Position numbers and translations under genes: made by a program
The notes under the pieces: generated by a model
What the model saw: only the letters and a program-made list of their open reading frames with translations
Databases searched by the model: none
Told to the model about the DNA's origin: nothing
From: Adiantum capillus-veneris
Taxonomy: Eukaryota; Streptophyta; Polypodiopsida; Polypodiales; Pteridaceae
DNA: 64,000 bases
Assembly (NCBI GenBank): GCA_014529385.2
Contig: CM043962.1
Coordinates: forward strand, 124,418,470 to 124,482,469
Direction of reading: 5' to 3'
Shown here: positions 45,526 to 58,239 of the stretch, piece after piece
How positions within the stretch are numbered: position 1 is the stretch's first letter
Layout of the letters: each line of letters begins with the position of its first letter

Positions 45526-46479
45526 CTATCTTGGCAATGGATACATGTCTCCCCCCATCCTTGGTGGCTTATCACATTGCGGGCTGATGTGACCCAACTC
45601 TCCACAATTATAACATGTGGGCATCTGCCTCCAAAACCTACCATTGCTTTGTCCAACACCATTCCTAGGCCTTTCTTCACCTCCTGGCTGATTTGCAAAC
45701 CGCCCTCGACCTCGATTATTTCCCACTTGACCTAGCATGTTTAGGCTGAGATTCTTCATCAAATCTACCATTTGCCTCATGTCTTGCCTTAGCCCATCAT
45801 CTTGCACTGCTGTAGTGACCACTGCTGGCATAACCTGAGTAGTAACAGGAACGACTGGTTCATGATGAACCCTTGACATGCGCCCTTGTAAAGACTCTAT
45901 AGGCTGAAATTCAAACCTCATTGGCAAAGACTCCACCCCTAACTGGCTCATTTTCCTCAGCTTCCACTCTTTGTTCCTTGCTACCTCTAGTGCATCTTCA
46001 TATGTCCTATGCTTCTTTAGCTCCACTCTCCAACGTATATTCTCCCAAAGACCAGCTAAGAACCTGTCCTTCTTCATCATGTCAGGCGGGGGTACCTGTG
46101 GTGCTAAGGCCTTGTACATTCGCTCCCATGCCAATGAAAGCTTACGTATGTACGCATCTACTGGCTCACCTTCCTTTTGTACCAAAGCCTGTACTTCTTG
46201 CCACACTTTGTCAGGATCTTCTATCTTCACAAACTCCACTTCCAACCCAAGTCGTAGATTGTCCCAACTCAACCTTACAGGTGGATCAGCCACACGCAAC
46301 TCCTCTTCAAATGCTTTGGACCAAGCTCATGCATCACTCTTCAAACAAATTTGGAGAAGACGTAACATTTGCGCCGGTTCATGAATCTGGTTGCTAATGC
46401 AGGCAACCTCCATCTTTTCCAGAAAGTCCTCCACATCTTCATCACTTCTTCCATGAAACTCCGGATAAGAGAAAGCCAT
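45526..46479 (-). pseudogene. G1 gag
   Basis: Starts MAFSYPEFHGRSDEDVEDFL at 46479, the FxG...EDFL pattern of gypsy capsids. One in-frame TGA (46327-46329) precedes AWSKAFEEELRVADPPVRLS. The capsid continues with VQALVQKEGEPVDAYIRKLS and RFLAGLWENIRWRVELKKH, and ends with a CCHC knuckle CYNCGELGHISPQC. The stop TAG at 45526 is directly followed in frame by pol. About 318 residues, normal for a gypsy gag. The 46480-47488 stretch upstream is leader without genes. Confidence 0.8.
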
Positions 46480-47340
46480 GGCTAGAGGACCCCTTCAAAC
46501 ACACGTGCAAGAACCCAAAACTTTTCACTACCCAATCCCCAGAAACTTCAATGAAGCTCAGCTTTAGATGAGAACAAACACATGCACATCAAATGAGTTT
46601 TCATAGTTAATCATCGGAATGACAACAGGCAAAGGACATTCCAAGATCTCTCTCAATCTTCTTGGCCCAAACATAAAGACTATGCGCTGCTGGAAAAAGA
46701 TCTTCCTGGACACATGAACATTAATCTGAATTCTTTGAGTTAAATGAAAAGGAGTGAACTAAGGGCCATTTTGATCATCCATTAAAGCCAACCATGAAGC
46801 TCCCAAGAAGGCACACCTGGCTCAACCTCTGATTTTGCCAAAATACCAAAAAACCAGCCATCATAACTTGGGAAAATTTCGACAGAGTTTCCCCAAAAGT
46901 AGAGCAGTAGGAACCCAAAATATAGACTGTCTATGTATGCATAAACTGTCAACAATAGAACCCGAGCGTCAAATAGGAATCACTAGTATATAGCCTATGG
47001 CGAGGTCACAAAAAGGGTGCTCCAGCTACCTGTATCACCGAAAGGATCTCCACATTTGAGAATCCCCCAGCTCAATAAAAACCTCACGCTATCGACCCTC
47101 ACACGAAGGCTAATGCAAATCGCTTATAGTCAAGTCTCAGAAATGACTATCTTCCAGACCAAGTCTCAGAAATGGCTGGGACTGCCAAATACAACCAAGT
47201 ATGGCTCCACAAATGCGTACAATGGAAGTTTCCACAAGTAACGTACAATCCAACAGACAATGCGCTCAAATAGGCGCCAAGTGATGCATTCCCACAACAA
47301 CTGCAAGTGACATCACTGCTAGTATATCACTGTACTCCAG

Positions 47341-47430
47341 CTACCTGTACCTGTGTGAATCACCTGTACCTATACCTGTCCCTGTAACCTATAACCTGTA
47401 ACCTGTAATTTGCAACCTGCAACCTGTTAT
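47341..47430. repeat. Degenerate CCTGTAACCTGTA repeat in the G1 leader
   Basis: Repeated ACCTGTACCTGT / AACCTGTAACCTGTA units over about 85 bp, between the primer-site region and gag. Confidence 0.75.
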
Positions 47431-47488
47431 CCCGAAGCTCGAAGCAGAAAGTACTCGAAGAAGATCCTCCGTGGGGGTGCCAAAAGAA

Positions 47489-48621
47489 TGTGAGCGGGAT
47501 GAAAACACACACAGCGCCTCTATAACGACCCGAAATACACTCTTGGGGAGATACACACACACACTATGGGGCACCACTCCGCTTAGACAACACACCTGGC
47601 CGAGACAGGGAACACACCTCTGGAGTGAGAGGAGAGAGACTATCCACTTGCCCACTCCACACGCACACACACACACACCCAAAAAACTCAGCTCAAAAGA
47701 GGAGAATTTCTGATTTTTAGATACAATTGAGCTTGGGCCAACACCAATGGGGCTAATAGCTCACACAATATGGGTAAAAGATACCAGATACAATCACAAA
47801 CTAGAGCAGAAACTTCGCTCATAGGAGAAACTTACACAGAAAAACAGCAGAAAAAGAGTGAAGAATTTGGCAAAATGGACAGCGCCATCGCGTTCGGAAC
47901 GGCCCAAAACCCCAGTCTACAATGTCAAAGTGTTCAAATCCGACATCGGATGAGCAGTTTACGGCCAAAACAGGCTCCAAAAACCCAAAAAACACACCTG
48001 CGGCTGTTCCTCCTCTCTTCTCCACGTTTTTTCTGGTCTTCTCTCTTTTCTCAGTTCCCACACTTAGCTTTATTACTTGGGCACCCTTGGCCTTTTAGAT
48101 GACCTCAAACGGACCCCGAACAGGCCAAAAACTGACCTCGCAGTGCATAGTTGTCACCTTTTTGCATCATTCGCACACCTGGCACTCAAATTTTTTCCAA
48201 TAATGCATCTCGCCACCACGTGAAGTGGCCCCAAAAAGTGGTCCTAATGATGACCTTTCTGCATAACTCTTACAAGAAAACACCCACGTTGTGTCCGTCC
48301 TCATCCGCGTGCAAATATTGACCTCGTTCGCCCTCTTGACGCCACTAGATGCCATCTGACGCTCCTCCTGACCTCACGTCGTCGGCCCGTGGGTAGCTTC
48401 CTCGAGAGGTTTTACGCGCTATAAACTCCTCATTATAGTAGAAAAAACATACTAGTACTGGTGATAGTGAAAATCGATGAACTATGTACATGGTGTCCTA
48501 CCTGTACACATGTGGGCCCCACGTAACCACCTGGCTCTGGAAAATGGGCAATTCGTTATTTGATGCACCATGCATGTGTATGTACATATGCGCAATCCCT
48601 TGCTCCAAAAAACTCTTGACA
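47489..48621 (-). repeat. G1 5' LTR
   Basis: About 1.13 kb. On the minus strand it starts TGTCAAGAGTTTTTTGGAGC and ends CCCGCTCACA. It is homologous to the plus-strand LTR 49673-50776. It abuts integrase sequence of the opposite-strand copy exactly at 48622. Confidence 0.75.
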
Positions 48622-49644
48622 ACGTGTACCTTGGCGGGAGGAGCTTTACAGAGTGTTGGAAGAGAATCATGGAGGCGCATGTGGTGGCCATTTTGCCCTA
48701 AAGATCACCTTGCATAAGATATTGCAAGAGGGGTATGTATGGCCTAGTTTTCACAAGGATGTTCACCATTGGTGTAGGTCTTGCAGTAGGTGTCAAGCAT
48801 TTGGGAAGAGAGTGTTGAAGCCAGAGCTACGAAAAACCATTATGGCGTTTGATGTGTTTGAAAAGTGGGGGATTGATGCAATAGGCCCGTTACCTATCAC
48901 AAGCAGGGGCAAAAGCTATATCTTGAAGGCAGTGGACTATCTCTCTAGATGGGCAGAGGCTATAGCAGTAAAACAGATCACTACAAAGGATGTGGCAAAA
49001 TTAGTGTATGATGAAATATGTTGCAAGTTTGGGGTGCCATTAGAGATACTTTTAGATAAGGGGCCAGGATTTAGAGCTAAACTGCTAGACTTCTTATGCA
49101 CAAAGATGAAGATTAGGTGTATGAAAAGGAAGCACTATTGCCTGTGGAGGTAGAGTTGCCTGCGGTCAAGATGTTAGAGAAGTTGCTTGGGCCGCCTAGT
49201 GATGCATTCAAAGAGAGGCTCTTGCAGTTACAAGAGGTCCAGTTGGATAGGATGAGCGCATTGGAGCATTATGGGCAGATGCAGGATAAGGCTTTGGCAA
49301 AGATAAATGAAAAGGTCAAAAGTAAGGGTATCAAGAAACATGACTTGGTTTTGCGCTACAAGAGTAAGCTGGACAACACCTTCCAAAAGAAGTTTCAGAT
49401 TAAGTGGGAAGGCCTTTTCAAGGTCATGGAGTGTTTTCCAAATGGCACATATCAGCTGGCTAACCTGAATGTTGTTCTACATAAGGCAAGGGTAAATGGA
49501 TTGCGTCTTAAATTGTATCATGCTAGATTGATGATGGTGGAGAAAGATGAGCTGTTTGTGGATCAAGCAGTGTTGGTGAGGGATGAGGAGACCTGTGATG
49601 CGGCGAGTCTCATATCTCTCTTTACTGTTGGTGATCATGAATGA
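48622..49644 (+). pseudogene. Integrase relic of a second Tat-like copy (element G2)
   Basis: Nearly the same protein as G1 integrase, on the opposite strand. It starts abruptly at the equivalent of RVPWREELYRVLEEN, next to the G1 LTR. The HHCC module and WGIDAIGPLPITSRG are present, and the second Asp is in LLDKGPGF. After KMKIR about 57 codons present in G1 are missing, removing the catalytic Glu and causing a frameshift (near 49115). The C-terminal part (PVEVELPAVKMLEKLLG..., QIKWEGLFKVMECFPNGTYQ) continues to a stop at 49644. Confidence 0.85.
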
Positions 49645-49672
49645 TCTAGTAGGCTAGGGGATGGGCAAATTA

Positions 49673-50776
49673 TGTCAGGAGTTTTTTGGAGCAAGGGATT
49701 GCGCATATGTACATATACATGCATGGTGCATCAAATAAGGAATTGCCCATTTTTCAGAGCATCGATTTTCACTATTACCAGTACCACTGTGTTTTTTCTA
49801 CAATAAGGAGGAGTTGGTAGCACATAAAACTTCTCGAGAAAGCTATCCGCGGGCCGATGACATGAGGTAAGCAGGTGCGTCAGATGGCATCTAATGGCGT
49901 CAGGAGGGCGAATGGGGTCAATATTTGCATGCGGATGAGGACAGACACAGCGTAGGTGTTTTCTTGTGAGAGTTATGCAGAAAGTTCATCATTAGGACCA
50001 CTTTTTGGGGCCACTTCAGGTGGTTGCGAGATGCATTATTGAAAAGAAAATTAGTGCTAGGTGTGCGGATGATGCAAAAAGTGACAACTATGCACTGCGA
50101 GGTCAGCTTTTGGCCTGTTCGGGGTTCGTTTGAGGTCATCTAAAAGGCCAAGGGTTCCCAAATAATAAATCTAAGTGTGGGAACTGAAAAAATAGAGAGA
50201 AGACCAGAAAAAAACGTGGAGAAGAGAGGAGGAACAGCCGCAAGTGTTTTTTTGCTGTTTTTGGAGCATTTTTCGGCCCTAAACTACTCATGCGAGGTCG
50301 GATTTGAGCACTGCGACATTGTAGGGTAGGGTTTTTGGGCGTTCCGGATGCAATGGCACTGTCCATTTTGCCAAATTCCTCACAGATTTTGTGATGTTTT
50401 TCTGTGTAATCTTCTCCGGTGAGTAAAGCCTCTGCTTAACTTTGTGGTTGTATCTAGTGTATTTCCTCAATACTGTGTAAACTATTTGCCCCATTGGTGT
50501 TGGGCTGAGCTTCATTGAGTCTAAAAAACATCAATTTGCCTCCTTTGAGCTGAATTGAGAGTGTGTGTGTGAGTGTGTGTGTGAGTGTGTATGTGTGAGT
50601 GTTGAGTGGGCAAGTGGAAAATCTCTCTCTTCTCACTCCGTCTGTGTGTTTCCTGTCTCGGCCAGGCGGGTTGCATGTGTAAGCCGAGTGGTGCCCCATA
50701 GTGTGTGTGTGTATCCTTCCAAGAGTGTGTGTCAGGTCGTTATAGAGGCGTTCTGTGTGTTTTCATCCCGCTCACA
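49673..50776 (+). repeat. G2 3' LTR
   Basis: About 1.1 kb, starting TGTCAGGAGTTTTTTGG after GGGATGGGCAAATTA and ending CCCGCTCACA. It is intact in structure and serves as reference for the LTR order that is scrambled at 39669-41131. PLE-A copy 2 begins immediately after. Confidence 0.75.
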
Positions 50777-51204
50777 ACGATATACCTAAAAAATTGACAT
50801 ACTTCAACATTAAATTTGGCTAGAAGTACACGAACATTCTTAATAGCATCCTATATAAACCATTCAATATGTTTTCAATCCCATTTGATTTGCTAGATTT
50901 TGTAAAAATGTGGAACCTTTTGGTATACATGTTCTTACCACCACAGACATCACCATTGGCACGCATGTCACGCTAAAGGGCTTCTTTTTGTAAAGGACAT
51001 AACCATATTCCTATGGTCCCTTTAGAGCCTATAAATTTACTAAGGAAAGGATTTTTGTATGATCAAGAATATGTAATATTCTTGGTATAGATGATTTGTG
51101 GTATGCACCACAATCATATATCTCAAAAAATTGATGAAGCCCTTAAAGTCAAATTCCCATAACATGGGGTCAATCAATTACCTTGGTTTCTAGACCCTGA
51201 TCTG

Positions 51205-52560
51205 ATGAATGAAATTGACTCTCTTCTAGAGTACATGTTTATTTGTGGTTTGGATAAGTCTTCTCAAACCCTTGTATTTATTTGTAAAAAAATTGCTTGT
51301 CTAGCATCCTATAAAAGGCTATCATCTGATGAGTTTCAAATTTCTTCCCCATCCGAGGATAAAATAATTATAGATGTCATAAGATTCTCCTCAGAGAACG
51401 ATATATTACTTACCTCTAAAAATAATTTACCATATCTCATGGGAAATGACAAAATTTACAAGGAGGAATTTAGATGGATCAACAATGCACACGATTGTAT
51501 TTTTTCACCTTAAATTTTTCTCTTAGCATCTATTCTGAAGGCATTAAATAGTGGCCTTGTTGAATACACAAAAAGTTTTCATAAGAAACAAAAGACCTTA
51601 TCAAAGTTTACTATCAGTAGCTACTGGATTATTAATAATCAATATGATTTTTTGATAAACCTACCAAATAGAATCTTCTTAGCATATACTTTGGATATAA
51701 AAGCCTACTATGAAGCTACATCACATTATGGGGATAAGGGTTTGATCAACACAATCAAACATATAATAAAATTAATGATTAGTGCGAAGTACTAAGGTTT
51801 CAAAAAGTCTCAAAAAAAGGTTATCCTCATTAAAAAACATAAAGAAATCACATGGTCATTTGAGTTTTTTATCACTTCAAACCATTTTCTCCTAGATAAT
51901 TGTGTATCCATGCTTCAGACTTGCATCTTTTATCAGAAACAAGGAATACAAATGGGATATGCATGCTCCCCCTTGTGGTGTGATCTATATTTAGCATGGT
52001 TTGAGATGGACTATATCCAAAAATTGTCAAGAGTACCGAAAACTAACATGTTATAGGCATTTTTATACTCATGGAGATACATGGATGATCTCCTCCTCCT
52101 CAACAATCGGTATGTATTAGGATACCTTAACCACAATAGAACTCTCTCAGTAGATCAAGATCCCTTTTCTATTTACCTACTTGATATGATCAATATCAAG
52201 CCTACTTATGATACACATATTGATCACTTCTTATTTGAGCATTGCAACCAAGATCCTCCGACCCTTCATCGGAGAATTTGATACTTATACTTGCTGGAAA
52301 AAAGAAAACTTGACATGCAACTATGTGAATTTCATTCATGCTGACAACAACTGGCCCAAACGAATGACAAAAAAGGTATGTATATCTCAAGTTCTACCTA
52401 TCATTTACAATGCATCAAGAACCTCATTTGCATTTACTGATTTTTCTCGACTTATTGAACTCTTTGAAAAGAACCAATTCTTCCCAAAAAGTATCACTAG
52501 ACATATCACACGTTTTCTTAAGAATAATCATTCCCCTAACATTCAATTTGATGTCTCACT
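51205..52560 (+). pseudogene. PLE-A reverse transcriptase relic, plus copy
   Basis: The first frame (51205-51513) contains FICGLDKSSQTLVFICKKIA, aligned with CLDKAANHPVIICKHF of PLE-B, and LMGNDKIYKEEFRWIN, aligned with its IYKSHKNAFR. Motif A is TLDIKAYYEA (Asp at 51694), motif B GIQMGYACSPLWCDLYL (51943-51993), motif C WRYMDDLLLL (52084-52089). The thumb part NLTCNYVNFIHADNNWPKRM and KVCISQVLPIIYNASRT matches PLE-B's C-terminal region. Several stops (for example near 51795 and 52054) make it non-functional. It is clearly a different family from PLE-B. Confidence 0.75.
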
Positions 52561-52650
52561 ACTTATAGAGATTTTGGTGGTGGATGGGTCCACTTGGTGG
52601 CCTACTATCCCCCAACAAGTGGTCCACCTTTCCTCTCAGGGATGGGGGAG

Positions 52651-52651
<1 letters not shown>

Positions 52652-52710
<59 letters not shown>
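52652..52710. repeat. (CT)n microsatellite within PLE-A
   Basis: About 58 bp of CT following GGGATGGGGGAGGGT. Copy 1 has the equivalent (AG)n at 871-903 next to the same flank. Confidence 0.95.
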
Positions 52711-52714
<4 letters not shown>

Positions 52715-53518
52715 CATTTTGGATCGAGCTTTCTCATGATAGGAATAACAACCACCTATGTTTTTCATTTTTATTGAGACATGTGAATGAAATATTGATT
52801 GTAATGTGCTTACTAAAAATCTCTACATCCTTGGCCACCAACACAAGCAAAAATATCACTTCTATGGGGAGTATGGAGTAGTAATGAAACCAGGAGAAAC
52901 ATTGGGCGGTCATCTTAACCTCTTCTAAATAAGATAACCACCCTTGAAGGCCAGTTCATCCATCATAAAAAAAAAGATGTAACCCTATGTAGCTTCCTTA
53001 CACCAAGCTTTAAATATTCAATAGTAATGTGAACCTCCTTTTGATAACATTGATCGTATCCTGTGATCTTGGAATTTTTATATTCACACATTTTCCTAGT
53101 ATTCCTGATATGGGCATCCAATACACTAGATCTAGGTTAATAAGTTTGCAATATTGTGTATGTTCCGTCATTTTATAAATCATGATGGGAATAATTTTGC
53201 AAGAATGTGTAATAGATGACCAGCTAAAATGTTTTTAACATGGACATTCGGTTATATATAAAAAGGTTACTTTAATTTTTTCCATGGATAAGCCTACCAA
53301 GAACTAGGTAGTCAATATGCATACTAAGTGATATGTGGCCACTTGTGCTCAAGTGTACTGGGATTTTATGATAACCGTAGCACCTGGATGGATGAATCTA
53401 GATTGTAGACTTTATGCACTTTCTAAATTATGTGGGAAACTTAAGAGACTTCTTGCCATAAGAAGATGATCAATCATTATATCCCATGGATTGGGGCATA
53501 AATCTCATCAATAGCTTG

Positions 53519-55020
53519 TTGTTGTAGGAGAAAACACTACCCATGGAAACCAACTTCAATTATGTAGCTAACTGTATGTCTTTCCATGACCCAGAAACTA
53601 TAAAAGAAATTAATGACAAGATAGTAGTAGAATGTGCTAAATGTATTCATGATCATACCCTAGGTATATCTAGTACAACCATAATCCATAGGACTAGACA
53701 CTACTTAGAGAGAAAGGCCAAGAGAGATGTACAATATCTTAAATAAGAAGTGAAAATTGTTATCACTTGAGTGTGCGAGGTTTTTTCTTAGGATGGATGA
53801 TGATCACAAGCAGCTAAGGTGGTCCTGAACCTGTCTTCTCACAATGCCAGACTGTATTTTAATGCCTCTATATTGTTGGATGGTGGCAGGTACAAACTTT
53901 AGCCTTGTGCGGTATATGATTCGTTTCCACAACCTTTGTATCGATTTGTTGTAATTTTTGAGAGTATAACAAATCAGATTGTTATGGCATATATCATATT
54001 TTATCAAATTGTTATGGCATATGTCATTTGTTTCTAATGGTGTTTACTATAATTTAATTGTATAGTTTGTATATCAAAGGGGTTTTCCATAATAAGCACA
54101 CACACAAACCCTTTCATTTGTGACCAAAGCCTTTGTAAGTAATCTAGTGGGATGCTCTTTGCTCAGTCAAGAAGTCCTACATGTGCCGCACTTTCTCGTA
54201 AGCTCACAATCCTATGCACTATGTTGAGGTCCATCTTAGCAACACTCCTCACATCCATTGTACCTTTGCAAGCCACTATGGAGGTCATAATCTTTGCCCA
54301 TGGTGCCAACTCCTATTGACAGTCCTTGCCATATATATGACACCATAAAGAATGATAGCATGAATGAGCCAATGGGATGCATGTCGTGTTGGGTGACTTG
54401 CCCAAGGAAGCCATATTGATAATTGGAGTGGCAACAAAATCATATTAAGCTGATATGATACAAGATGAGCCCCATAGCTAAGGTTAATCTCAACCATGAC
54501 ATCAATAGAACCAAGGGACAATAGCTTTGTCAATGCTGGTGTAGTACAACTGTTACTAGTGACATCCACCAATCCATATTGTTTTTTCAAAGCTTCATTT
54601 AAAATATTAAATAGGCCATTTATTTTTAAGAGGCTATTCACAAGAATTTTGCTTGACAAGGATTATATAAATGACGAATTATCTTTTTTTTTACAAAGCC
54701 CCACAATTATCTACTCTGATAGTGTCTTTGTAACAAGATTAGACACTACCTTGCCATGAGAATGAGTTGCAATAAGACCTTCTTAATAATTATCATATGA
54801 TACCTGAGTTTGCGAAATGTATCCAATTAAACCAAGGCGCTGAATCTAGTAGAGAGTCTCTTTAATGTATCAAGTGAACCTAAAGAGTAGTGCTAGTTGT
54901 ATCCAATTGAACCAAGTGATGAACCCAGTGGGAGCCACCTAATGAATCTAGTGATCCTAGCCTAGGAAGATGACATGACTTTTAGGGGCTGAAAAAAACC
55001 TCATTGTAATGTACGCGAAA
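53519..55020. other. Anonymous region, no gene recognised
   Basis: A 67-codon frame at 53543-53746 and a minus-strand 124-codon frame at 54285-54659 have no recognisable domain. Sequence near 54130-54190 resembles the PLE-A 5' region at 2830-2890 in short blocks (GACTACTTCAAAAGGCTTTGG-like), so decayed PLE sequence may extend here. Confidence 0.35.
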
Positions 55021-55274
<254 letters not shown>

Positions 55275-55798
55275 CAAAATTTCAAAGTGAAGGAAAACAA
55301 TCAGAATGAATTCCTGCTTATGGACAAACTTCCAAACAACCAAAACTTTCTTCAAGCAGAATTTATTGCCAATAATTTGTCTAATCTCATCTAGCTTCAA
55401 AAGAGAATCCAATCTCTTTTTCATATTTGAGTTGTAGTCCATGCCATGCTGAGGTACTAGTATGAGATTTAAAATAACAAACTCTAGTGGTACGACAGCC
55501 TCTAATACATAAACCATTTGGAAAAGAACATACCAATGGTAACCTTATATGCTATTTGATATGCCCACAAAGTTGTTCGGAGCTTCTCATCTGAGTTATG
55601 GGGTTCCTTCTAAAAAATATTTGTGAGAATTGTCTTGATGGTCTTATTACTACTTTTCACCTATACATTGCATCTATGATAATACAGTGTTGATTTTCGA
55701 TGCTTGATAGAGAAAGTTCAATTTAGTATCTAGATGGTATCATTTATGAAATGAGTCGCTTGATCTAAAACAATCTACAATGGATAGCCATACCTACT
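55275..55798 (-). pseudogene. Gypsy integrase C-terminal relic (element G3, downstream part)
   Basis: The minus strand gives RYGYPL.IVLDQATHFINDT, HRKSTLYYHRCNV, TLWAYQIAYKVTIGM and VLEAVVPLEFVILNL: the second half of a Ty3/gypsy integrase core (the Asp in VLDQATHF, the YYP..N region with the Glu lost) and the linker. It continues the protein at 59757-61860 across an inserted element. Stops and shifts are frequent. Confidence 0.6.
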
Positions 55799-57119
55799 AT
55801 CAGGGCGAGGGCTAGAGGCAAGGTGCTAGCCTGAATTGAGCAAGAGGGTGCCTATATAAAGGGTGGAGACTGGGTGGAGAGACAAGTTCTAGACTCCCTC
55901 TAGCCTCACAACCATACCAAAGATAATTTGTGGAAAGGAAAACCCTGGAGCTATTTTGGGGAAGGGGCGTGCATGAACCTCCTCCATCTCTAGCTCACAA
56001 TAAAGAAGCTTTGGCGGGCATGGCCACTTAGAGGAGGAGGGAAGATTGGAGGAACGTGCAATGAACACTGTTTGTTAGGCTTCTTGGAGTGCGTAGGGAA
56101 GTGGACAAAAGCTTGTTTCTTCATCTCAGGCTCATAAGATCACTATAAGGAACCATGAGCAACCTTCTGTCTCCAACTTTGCCCACCAGCACTCTGGTTC
56201 AAAAGTCTTTGTGTTTTTCCCACTTGAACAACCAAGGCAAGCCCATATTGGTTGATCTTCAAAAAGGTCCCCTAAGAGAGGGTGCCCACGACACACCCCC
56301 CCTCACCTTCTCTCTTCTAACAAGAGCTTGTAGCAAGGCCAACAAGGTTGAAAGGAAAGTAGTAAGTGGAGACAAAGAAAAACCATGTCGCAGTACCTCT
56401 TAAATTGTAGGAAACTTCTATATAATTTAGAATATTACAAAAGTAAGCATCTTCTTCTTTTTATTGAAAAGTTATTTAATATCTAAGTGGTATCAACAAG
56501 GTGTTCTTCCACACAAAGAGGGAAAAATATATCAAGATCTTTTTGCCACTTATAGATTGATGGTCTATATTCATCGAATTAGATACGGTCTTTTTTGAAT
56601 GTCTTTCAATCGATAAAATTTGCAATTGGATAGTGCTTTATGATGTTTGTGATTGACATCAACAATTGATTATGATTTGACAATATCGATTTAGCAAGGC
56701 TAATTATTATTTTTTTTGCGGTTGTTTGTAGCTAGTTCTAGAAAATATTGACAATGATTTTTCTCTAAGGTACATCTTTTATCTAGCTAGCACAACATGT
56801 TGCGAGATGGATTCATATATTGATACACAATGTACGTTTTATTTTGAAAATCCACCGACACCAACTTTGTCTGCTGCTACCCCGCGGTTGGTTCCTCTCA
56901 TGAATGTTGCCCATCCGGAAAATAGTTTGGATGATAGCATGATGCATCGAACTGCTTGATATCCAAGAGTTTAGAAAAATGCAAACAAACATGATTCTTT
57001 TAGAGTATAATTTTACATAGTTGAATGTGGATTTCACTATGATGTCTGATATGCTTATGCAGTTCATGCAATAGGACCATCCAAGGGACAAGTTAGTGAG
57101 CATACTAGGGTTTTTGTAG

Positions 57120-57780
57120 CATTCGTGTCTAGCAAGAGCCCCCTTGGTTTGCAAAAACAATCCTCCAATCTGGAGGGGTTCCACCTTCTCTCTCAAGAAG
57201 AGGTGGATGGCTTATTGAAGGATACCAAGCCACCAAGTTTTAGAGGGGTGGAAAGGGAGCACAACAAATATATTGTGAATATGTTCAGGAGAAAATGGGA
57301 TGGGATTCGTGATCTTCAACACACTTGAGATTCAATCAAGGCACTACAAAGAAGACTAACACTAGAGGGCAAGGCCTACAAATGGTGGATCTCGTTCAAG
57401 GAGAAGGGTATCATATTACATACTTGCAAAGCCTTCAAGAATGTGTTAAAAAGGAATTTTGGCACACAAGTGAAGCGGGTAAAAATTGGTCAGCATGGGA
57501 CAAGTGTTCTATATATGCACTAAGATACGACACTATTGGAGTATATCTTGCACTATCATGATGTGATTCTCAACCTAGAGAGTCTTCATACCTTTCATCA
57601 AGTACGTGGGTTCATTCATGAATTGACATCAGAGCTTCAAAAGCGTGTTAAAATCTAGGACCCAAAGATGCTTGACGATCCGCTGAAAAAGCATTACATA
57701 ACACTCACATATTTGGCACCCCTTATATAAATGCATGAACACAGCATGGACATAAGAAGAGAAGATTTATAGTAGCTACA
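57120..57780 (+). pseudogene. G4 gag relic
   Basis: The translation begins with LSQEEVDGLLKDTKPPSFRG and, after a frameshift, gives GKAYKWWISFKEKG, FKNVLKRNFGTQVK and VRGFIHELTSELQKRVK. The W-W pair followed by W/F..FK..F...F and a Leu-rich helix matches retrotransposon capsids. Multiple stops. Confidence 0.45.
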
Positions 57781-58239
57781 TCTTATGTATCCGAGAAGCC
57801 CAAGGGGCCTAGGGGACATTTTTCTTCATTTTTTATCAAATGTTGATAATGTTTTAAATGACAATTCCTCAACACGGCATGATTCTCCCTATTCTCTTCC
57901 AACAATGGCTACTTCTCTCCCACCAAAATAAGTAAATGTTGCTAATAAGTTAAAAGATTTATTAATGGAACAAAGATGTATTCTCAAATGATTTTTCACC
58001 AAGGTTACCATTGACATGTGTTGTGCAACATGGCATAGACATGGTTGCGGGTAGTAAGCTCATAAGTAAACCACCTATAGAGCGAGTCATTTTGAGGCTA
58101 CTAAGGTGAAACGCCAGTTTTTGAATACCTTAGTAGAGGATTTATGCAACCCAGCATTCACCTTATGACTCTTCCAACTTTTTAATGAAGAAAAAGGACT
58201 GCAATATGTGCATGTGTGTATATTACTAAGGACTGAACA

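Larger units (their letters stand above)
40549..48621 (-). mobile_element. Ty3/gypsy retrotransposon, Tat-like, nearly full length (element G1)
   Basis: Minus-strand order: 5' LTR (48621 to 47489), leader, gag, protease, RT, RNase H, a second archaeal-type RNase H, integrase, a polypurine-rich AGGGGGTGGGCAAATTA, then the 3' LTR starting at 41131. A second RNase H between the first one and integrase is characteristic of the Tat lineage. At least four in-frame stops and two frameshifts are present, so it is non-autonomous now. A possible primer site TTTGGCACCCCCACGGAGG follows the 5' LTR at about 47466-47484; the tRNA was not identified. Confidence 0.8.
50777..53518 (+). mobile_element. Penelope-like retroelement, family PLE-A, copy 2
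   Basis: Matches the reverse complement of positions 39-2764. The 5' leader and microsatellite are missing because the G2 LTR abuts it. It has the RT relic (51205-52560), a CT tract at 52652-52710 at the same place as in copy 1 (871-903), and about 0.8 kb of further sequence with short coding-like stretches but no GIY-YIG motif. Homology to copy 1 stops at ATCAATAGCTTG (about 53518). Confidence 0.7.

Noticed and set aside
51205-51235. Hammerhead-ribozyme-like CTGATGA...GAAA in PLE-A (hammerheads are known in some PLEs)
   Set aside because: The match lies inside RT coding sequence, has only two bases where stem II should be, and copy 1 does not keep the core (CTGATTTGATGA). No flanking stems I and III could be paired.
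53543-53746. 67-codon frame METNFNYVANCMSFHDPE as the PLE-A C-terminus
   Set aside because: It lies beyond the point where the two PLE-A copies stop being homologous (about 53518), so it is flanking sequence.
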